This document shows positions 31,191 through 34,969 of a DNA stretch of 34,969 nucleotides, piece by piece. The translations under genes were made by a program, and so were the position numbers. Numbering within the stretch: the stretch's first letter is position 1; the number at the start of each line of letters is the position of its first letter. A model generated the notes under the pieces. The model was given only the letters and a program-made list of their open reading frames with translations. It was not told the DNA's origin and ran no database searches. The stretch is from SIG603 sp963621245 (GTDB lineage Bacteria; Bacillota; Clostridia; Oscillospirales; Acutalibacteraceae), in NCBI GenBank assembly GCA_963621245.1, contig CAVFCW010000017.1, positions 1 through 34,969 on the forward strand, given 5' to 3'.

Positions 31191-32120
31191 TTATGCTTGC
31201 AATTTGATAAACTTATTGTACTGCGCCGGATTTGACAGCATGAGAACCTTTTGTCTGTTGTCAATGCTTCTCATCATGCCGCTTAAAACCTTGCCAACGC
31301 CGCCCTCGGCAAAGAATATCTCCTTCTTAGTCTCGATTATCTTCTTGATTCCCTCGTACCAAAGCACCGTGCGGCAACACTGGTTTTTAATCTCCTTTTT
31401 TATATCGTCCACATCGGATGCAAAATCGCCCTTGCAATTTAGCATAAGTCTGCACTTTGGCTCTTTGAAATCTATCTTGTCAATAAACTCCGAGTATTTC
31501 TCCTCCATCTCACGCATAAGTGGCGTGTGGAATGCGTTCGAAACCCTAATCGGAACGGTTCTGAGCGCACCTTTTTCCTTGCAGAGCGCTTCGGCTTTGA
31601 GAACATATTCGCTGTCACCGCCGACAACTATTTGATTTTGCGTGTTGTACAAAGCTACAACGAGATTTTCGCCGTTCGGGTCAATTTCCTTGCAGATTTT
31701 ATCCACCGTATCAAAATCCAAACCGAGAACGGAGCAAAGCATGCCAGAACGCTTCACACGGCTCATAAGCTCGGCTCTTTTCTGCACGAGAACAAAAGCC
31801 TGTTCAACCGTCAAAACGCCAGATGCAACAAATGCCGCAAACTGACCCAAGCTGTGCCCCAAGGTTATGTCGGGTTCAATTCCGTTTCTTCTCACCAAGG
31901 TGAGATACGATAAATTCATCGCAGTGACGGCAAGCTGTGTGTTCTCCGTCTTTTGCAGCTCCTCTGCGTTTGCCGTGAGACAAAGCTCCTTTACGTCTCT
32001 GCCCGTTACGGCTTTTGCCGTGTCAAAAACGGAATTAACCTCCTCTATGTGGTTTCCAAGCTCTCTTAGCATTCCGGGTTTTTGGGTTCCCTGTCCGGGA
32101 AACATTAAGCATATACTCAT
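31191..32120 (-). CDS. fabD: Malonyl-CoA:ACP transacylase (FabD type)
   Basis: A 309-residue acyltransferase. Ser90 in GHSLGQ, Arg115 in VQKRAELM and His198 in SNAFHTPLM form the usual active site; Arg binds the malonyl carboxylate. It loads malonyl extender units on the ACP. MFPGQGTQ at residues 6-13 is typical. Its ATG overlaps the thioesterase stop (ATGA). It is the last gene of operon one. Confidence 0.93.
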   Translation of the reverse strand: MSICLMFPGQGTQKPGMLRELGNHIEEVNSVFDTAKAVTGRDVKELCLTANAEELQKTENTQLAVTAMNLSYLTLVRRNGIEPDITLGHSLGQFAAFVASGVLTVEQAFVLVQKRAELMSRVKRSGMLCSVLGLDFDTVDKICKEIDPNGENLVVALYNTQNQIVVGGDSEYVLKAEALCKEKGALRTVPIRVSNAFHTPLMREMEEKYSEFIDKIDFKEPKCRLMLNCKGDFASDVDDIKKEIKNQCCRTVLWYEGIKKIIETKKEIFFAEGGVGKVLSGMMRSIDNRQKVLMLSNPAQYNKFIKLQA

Positions 32121-32620
32121 AATAATTCTTCCTTTCCTTTTGTTTTTATAAATTCAAGCATAGCAGTCAACACATCGTTATCCCAGTTTTCAAGCGTCTT
32201 GGAATTTCTGTCAACTGTCGCTATTTTGATATTTGCTTTTGTAAGCATTTGATTTTCATCTGTAAAAGCCGCCTGATCGAACTCAAGCAAAGGCTTTTGA
32301 TGCACGGTCAGTGCGGTTTTAATGCTTATCTTTCCGCTTTTCGGAGAGTTTAAACAGTCAAAAATATCGCACTTCACCCGAACCACAACGAAATTTCCGA
32401 AATTCGGTTTGTTTCCGTCGGCTCGCATCTTGCCGTAAAAATAAAAGAAGTCGTTCATCACTTCAAATCTTGCCATCTCGAAAAACTCAAATATCTTCGA
32501 GACATGAAGTCGGCTGTCATACATATAATCCGAAAAACGCGGAGAAATTTCCGTGTAAAAATATCTCTTGTTTTTTTCATTCTCACGAATCATCTCAGCA
32601 ATTTGAGTGCAAGAATACAT
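32117..32620 (-). CDS. Hotdog-fold acyl thioesterase, second of two
   Basis: A 167-residue protein of the hotdog fold, seen in DYMYDSRLHVSKIFEFFEMARFEVMNDFF (residues about 31-59), where Asp35 and the long central helix match 4-HBT/acyl-ACP thioesterases. It may offload chains or remove wrong ones; a hydrolase role is inferred. The ATG at 32620 has GGAG ten bases upstream and overlaps the phosphopantetheinyl transferase gene by 26 bp. It is distinct in sequence from the first thioesterase, so the cluster has two. Confidence 0.75.
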   Translation of the reverse strand: MYSCTQIAEMIRENEKNKRYFYTEISPRFSDYMYDSRLHVSKIFEFFEMARFEVMNDFFYFYGKMRADGNKPNFGNFVVVRVKCDIFDCLNSPKSGKISIKTALTVHQKPLLEFDQAAFTDENQMLTKANIKIATVDRNSKTLENWDNDVLTAMLEFIKTKGKEELL

Positions 32621-33245
32621 CTGATTTAAACTCCTTTACTTCAAATTCTCTGTGAACGCCTTTTTCGCACACCGCTAAGAAATAATCCGAGTCAAAGGAG
32701 TATTCCGTCAAATAAAATACCTCTGTGTCATATTCGGCTTTATCGTTAAGAACAGAAATTTTTCTCGCCTCTTTTCCGCTCCAGCCCACGCCCAAGCACT
32801 TCAAAAAAGCTTCCTTTCTGCACCATATGCGGGCGTTTTCGTACTCAATTTTATTTTTTTCACTTATGTCATCACCGAGAAACATCCTTGCGGCTGCGTC
32901 CGAGATTTTCGTTTTCTCCTGTATGTCGATACCAAGTTCATCCGTTCCGACTGCGGCGGCAACGTATTTTCCGCTGTGAGATATATTAAATTGCGGCAAG
33001 GTCCCCTCACCGTCAAGATAAGGCTTTCCTGATTCGTTAATTTTCAAATCATCAAAGCCCTTGCCGTATTCCGATAAAATAAACCCAAGCAAAACATAAG
33101 ACGCATAAAGCTGTTTTGCCTTGTCCCTCTTTAGTGCACTTTTTATGCGCTCTGCACGCTCCTTTGGCAGTTTTTCGAGAATATATTCTTTAATTTCAAT
33201 ATCCGTGATGTCCAAAATATATATTTGGGCTTCTTGTTTTTTCAA
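32595..33245 (-). CDS. 4'-Phosphopantetheinyl transferase (Sfp type)
   Basis: A 216-residue enzyme that activates carrier proteins by adding the pantetheine arm from CoA to a serine. The three family motifs are visible: FNISHSGKY (87-94), LGIDIQ (104-109, Asp107 binds Mg) and WCRKEAFLKCLG (141-152, with Lys144 and Glu145). An Sfp-type enzyme, unlike the short AcpS of primary metabolism, is normal in secondary metabolite clusters. The start codon is TTG 33245 with GGGGTG five bases upstream. It is the first gene after promoter A. Confidence 0.92.
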   Translation of the reverse strand: MKKQEAQIYILDITDIEIKEYILEKLPKERAERIKSALKRDKAKQLYASYVLLGFILSEYGKGFDDLKINESGKPYLDGEGTLPQFNISHSGKYVAAAVGTDELGIDIQEKTKISDAAARMFLGDDISEKNKIEYENARIWCRKEAFLKCLGVGWSGKEARKISVLNDKAEYDTEVFYLTEYSFDSDYFLAVCEKGVHREFEVKEFKSDVFLHSNC

Positions 33246-33281
33246 ATTTGCACCCCGTTTTATTCTTTTTTGCGTGAGTTT

Positions 33282-33315
33282 ATTCTATTCTCGGCAGAAG
33301 GACAATAAACGGACA
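33282..33315 (-). promoter_or_regulatory. Cluster promoter A: 11-bp-period TGTCC repeats and -10
   Basis: On the minus strand TGTCCG (33310-33315) and TGTCCT (33299-33304), 11 bp apart, with TAGAAT (33282-33287) beginning exactly 17 nt after the start of the second repeat. It drives the phosphopantetheinyl transferase operon. Confidence 0.75.
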
Positions 33316-33323
33316 ACAAAAAA

Positions 33324-33346
33324 GCAGAACCCGCAAAAGGTTCTGC
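33324..33346 (-). terminator. Terminator upstream of promoter A
   Basis: An 8-bp stem (33324-33331 with 33339-33346) followed on the minus strand by TTTTTTG. With the hairpin at 33371 it insulates the cluster from tRNA transcription. Confidence 0.8.
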
Positions 33347-33370
33347 CTCATAATTCAATAAAAAAACAAA

Positions 33371-33391
33371 AGCCCGACATTTTGTCAGGCT
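33371..33391 (-). terminator. tRNA-Arg terminator
   Basis: An 8-bp stem with one wobble pair (33371-33378 with 33384-33391) directly after the tRNA, followed on the minus strand by TTTTGTTTTTTT. Confidence 0.85.
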
Positions 33392-33395
33392 TTTC

Positions 33396-33472
33396 TGGCG
33401 TTCCCGAGGTGATTCGAACACCCGACCTACCGCTTAGGAGGCGGTCGCTCTATCCGGCTGAGCTACGGAAAC
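33396..33472 (-). tRNA. tRNA-Arg(CCU)
   Basis: A 77-nt tRNA on the minus strand with a full cloverleaf. The acceptor GTTTCCG pairs with CGGGAAC, the discriminator G and CCA are encoded (CCA at 33396-33398), the anticodon arm is CCGC-CTCCTAA-GCGG with anticodon CCT, and the T arm holds GTTCGAATC. It reads the AGG codon. It stands between rpsT and the cluster, with a terminator behind it. Confidence 0.95.
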
Positions 33473-33554
33473 ATCTAACTAAGTTATTTTACAACAAATG
33501 ACAAAAATTGTCAATCATCGCACGTGAGGGCTACTTGCCCCAAAAACAAAAAAA

Positions 33555-33573
33555 CAGAACCGAAACGGTTCTG
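33555..33573. terminator. Terminator of rpsT
   Basis: A perfect 8-bp stem (33555-33562 with 33566-33573) and a 3-nt loop, with seven T on the minus strand. Confidence 0.85.
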
Positions 33574-33604
33574 CGTTTTTTGTAATCTTCAAAAAGCAAG
33601 CGAC

Positions 33605-33859
33605 TTATGCGCCGAGCTTCTTAACAAGAGCTGATTTCTTTCTTGCAGCTGTGTTCTTGTGGAGAATACCCTTAGCGGCTGCCTGGTCGATTTTCTTAAC
33701 AGTAACGCGAACGACCTCTGCCTTGTTCTCTGCGTTCTCCTCGATAGCTGTGTTAGCCTTCTTGATCTGAGTCTTGAGAGCGGAATTAGCAATCTTTCTC
33801 TGCATTGTCTTAGCCTCTGTGACCAAAACACGCTTCTTTGCTGACTTAATGTTTGGCAT
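33605..33859 (-). CDS. rpsT: 30S ribosomal protein S20
   Basis: An 84-residue basic protein with the S20 pattern: MPNIKSAKKRVLV start, RKIANSALKTQIKKANTAI, then VKKIDQAAAKGILHKNTAARKKSALVKKL. It binds 16S rRNA early in small-subunit assembly. ATG 33859 has AGGAGGTG upstream. It is monocistronic, with two -10 boxes and a hairpin in its leader, which may serve autoregulation. Confidence 0.97.
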   Translation of the reverse strand: MPNIKSAKKRVLVTEAKTMQRKIANSALKTQIKKANTAIEENAENKAEVVRVTVKKIDQAAAKGILHKNTAARKKSALVKKLGA

Positions 33860-34168
33860 GCTGTGACACCTCCTCGAAATGATTTATATGACACCATAGG
33901 TGCTTAAATTTATGCGTCCTATGGCTTAAGACCGAGCCTAAATTCAGGTTCAATCATTATAATTCCCAATAACGCGAGAATTATAATACCATAATCTGCG
34001 AAAAAAATCAAGTGATTTTTTCCATTTGAGAGTTATAAATTAAGAATTAGGAACTTATCTAAAATAAATTCGCCTGTAAGATTAAATTTACTGCATTTTT
34101 GCGAAAAAAGCAGATGCACAGAAAAAGAGAACCTCAAAAAAGGCTCTCTTTGCCTGATTTTTCAAAAC
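33860..34168 (-). promoter_or_regulatory. rpsT promoters and structured leader
   Basis: No gene is seen in these 309 bp. Two TATAAT hexamers lie on the minus strand at 33980-33985 and 33956-33961, with poor -35 boxes. The leader then forms a perfect 7-bp stem, CCATAGG/CCTATGG (33894-33900 with 33918-33924), with a 17-nt loop, about 35 nt before the start codon. Position fits control by S20 itself, but this is inference. The terminator of the small membrane gene lies at 34127-34148. Confidence 0.6.
34127..34148 (-). terminator. Terminator of the small membrane protein gene
   Basis: A 7-bp stem (34127-34133 with 34142-34148, one G-T) and an 8-nt loop, followed on the minus strand by TTTTTCTG. 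It is 21 bp past the stop. Confidence 0.75.
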
Positions 34169-34321
34169 TTACTGAATTGACTCTTCGAGGTATCTCTCAA
34201 GCTCTTCCTCGTCCTTCTTCTTGTCAAAATAAACAAGGAAAGCCGTTACGGCTGCGACAACCGCTGCCAAAGCAGATACGATAGATACGATTATAACAAG
34301 CTTTGAAGTGGACTTTTTCAT
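34169..34321 (-). CDS. 50-aa single-pass membrane protein
   Basis: A short gene, 50 residues. Residues 1-8 are basic (MKKSTSKL), 8-31 form one hydrophobic helix (VIIVSIVSALAAVVAAVTAFLVYF), then a charged tail (DKKKDEEELERYLEESIQ) that would face the cytoplasm. ATG 34321 has AAGGAG eight bases upstream, a near-consensus promoter (34373-34401) precedes it and a terminator follows, so this is a real transcription unit. The pattern resembles small clostridial proteins of unknown function with an early helix and acidic tail. Confidence 0.75.
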   Translation of the reverse strand: MKKSTSKLVIIVSIVSALAAVVAAVTAFLVYFDKKKDEEELERYLEESIQ

Positions 34322-34372
34322 AATACAAACTCCTTTCGAGATAACTTTTATCGTTTTGTGTTTTATGTACTA

Positions 34373-34401
34373 ATAATAGCGAAAAAAGCGGCTCTTGTCA
34401 A
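34373..34401 (-). promoter_or_regulatory. Promoter of the 50-aa membrane protein gene
   Basis: On the minus strand TTGACA (34396-34401), a 17-bp spacer and TATTAT (34373-34378). Confidence 0.75.
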
Positions 34402-34459
34402 CAGTGATGGCACCACTATGATATCAATAAATTGTAAATAATTATAGAATTTTACTAAG

Positions 34460-34477
34460 CTTTATGTTATCATAAAG
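34460..34477. other. Palindrome upstream of the rhodanese gene
   Basis: CTTTATG (34460-34466) and CATAAAG (34471-34477) around TTAT, about 70 bp before the rhodanese start. It may be an operator or a leader hairpin; no clear promoter is seen next to it. Confidence 0.35.
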
Positions 34478-34545
34478 TTTAAAAGGAAGAGTTAAAGGCA
34501 AAGCCTTTCTCTTCTTAATTTTTCTCAAAAAGCAAAGGAAGATAC

Positions 34546-34884
34546 ATGAGAAACGCAGGAAAATTTCACACGGTTTCACTGGAGGAAGCCGAGCTTTTAT
34601 ATAACCGAGACCCAAAACATTCCGTAATGATAGACGTGAGGGACATAGACGAATACTACGTCAAACATGCCGCACAGGCGGTAAATTTGCCGCTGGACGA
34701 ATTCAGTGAGGAAGCCCTGTCCAAGATTATACCGGACAAGAATACAAAGGTTTTCACCTATTGCAGATCGGGGCAAAGAAGCCGCAAGGCGATTTTGCAG
34801 CTTGTAGATTACGGGTACAAAAACCTTTACGATATGGGCGGATTAAACGGTTGGCCGTACAAATTCGGATACGGATTGGACTGA
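34546..34884 (+). CDS. Single-domain rhodanese-like sulfurtransferase
   Basis: A 112-residue rhodanese domain. The loop CRSGQRS carries the catalytic Cys (about residue 73) that takes up a persulfide sulfur, and VMIDVRDIDEYYVKHAAQAVNLPLDEF shows the usual CH2A-like motif. Such GlpE-like proteins move sulfur in the cytoplasm. AAGGAAG lies four bases before ATG 34546. It is one of few plus-strand genes and appears single. Confidence 0.92.
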   Translation: MRNAGKFHTVSLEEAELLYNRDPKHSVMIDVRDIDEYYVKHAAQAVNLPLDEFSEEALSKIIPDKNTKVFTYCRSGQRSRKAILQLVDYGYKNLYDMGGLNGWPYKFGYGLD

Positions 34885-34926
34885 AAAAGAGCAAAAAACA
34901 AAGCAAAAATAATAAAAGTTTTTGGT

Positions 34927-34968
34927 TTCGCTTTTTTCAAAAAGCGAACGGGTGTGGGCGGAGCCCAC
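34927..34968. other. Two consecutive hairpins at the right edge
   Basis: TTCGCTTTTT pairs with AAAAAGCGAA (34927-34936 and 34939-34948), and GTGGGC pairs with GCCCAC (34954-34959 and 34963-34968). The first may end the rhodanese transcript, though no T run follows on the plus strand. The second is cut by the window end. Confidence 0.4.
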
Positions 34969-34969
34969 G

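Noticed and set aside
33396..33472. tRNA-Arg as an integration site for the adjacent biosynthetic cluster
   Set aside because: I looked for a second copy of the tRNA 3' end (the GTTCGAATC to CCA segment) elsewhere in the window and found none. No integrase gene is present either.
33589..33897. Second frame over rpsT on the same strand
   Set aside because: It is a shifted reading of the S20 gene, giving an Arg/Ser/Leu-rich product typical of out-of-frame translation.
34954..34968. GTGGGC/GCCCAC hairpin as a REP-like dispersed repeat
   Set aside because: Only one copy was noticed and it is at the window edge, so repeat status cannot be judged.
1..34969. CRISPR array
   Set aside because: No regularly spaced repeats of 23-40 bp were seen, and no cas-like gene is present.
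1..34969. Insertion sequences or transposases
   Set aside because: No transposase-like protein or matching terminal inverted repeats were noticed.

Overview
The window looks like a chromosomal segment of a low-to-medium GC anaerobic Firmicute, probably a gut-type clostridium related to Oscillospiraceae/Ruminococcaceae. The evidence is strong AAGGAG-type ribosome sites, sigma-A promoters with 16-17 bp spacers, a CarD-type regulator, a clostridial ferredoxin-like flavoprotein motif, and rpsT next to tRNA-Arg(CCU). The taxonomic placement is inference. Nearly every gene is on the minus strand.

Layout from left to right. (1) 1-3860 holds ordinary chromosomal genes: a MATE efflux pump under a promoter containing a perfect palindrome, a proline-iminopeptidase-like hydrolase, a small secreted or membrane protein, and a CarD-family transcription factor. 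(2) 3881-4486 is a lectin-like protein with its own promoter. (3) 4572-13549 is a compact prophage-derived block, in transcription order: small and large terminase, portal, prohead protease with an apparently nested scaffold, major capsid, two connector or completion proteins, then directly baseplate hub, spike, baseplate J, a YmfQ-like protein and a tail-fibre-like protein. There is no integrase, repressor, lysis gene, tail tube, sheath or tape measure, yet every reading frame is open and tightly coupled. (4) 13753-17798 holds an ArsR regulator divergent from mscL, a GT4 glycosyltransferase, and a GNAT protein with a large C-terminal extension. (5) 17924-33245 is a biosynthetic gene cluster. 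(6) 33396-34884 holds tRNA-Arg, rpsT, a 50-aa membrane protein and a rhodanese.

The main discovery candidate is the cluster at 17.9-33.2 kb. It encodes a dissociated iterative fatty-acid/polyketide machine: phosphopantetheinyl transferase, malonyl transferase, ketoreductase, ACP, dehydratase, and a ketosynthase fused to a catalytically dead ketosynthase (chain-length-factor-like). No enoyl reductase is visible, so a conjugated polyene acyl chain is the simplest prediction. Beside it lie SbnA- and SbnB-like enzymes, the known route to L-2,3-diaminopropionate (Dap), and a free-standing condensation-domain protein that could join acyl chain and amine. Two hotdog thioesterases, a GcvT-fold protein, an iron-sulfur flavoprotein, a GT1-type glycosyltransferase and an ABC-2 exporter complete it. 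My working model is an exported, possibly glycosylated polyenoyl-Dap amide.

The cluster is organised as three minus-strand operons separated by terminators. Each operon starts with the same promoter architecture: two TGTCC half-sites exactly 11 bp apart, the downstream one starting exactly 17 nt before a TANAMT-like -10 hexamer. Four such elements occur in the window (two before the Dap/export operon), always in cluster promoters. This points to one activator of the OmpR/PhoB or SARP geometry, encoded outside the window.
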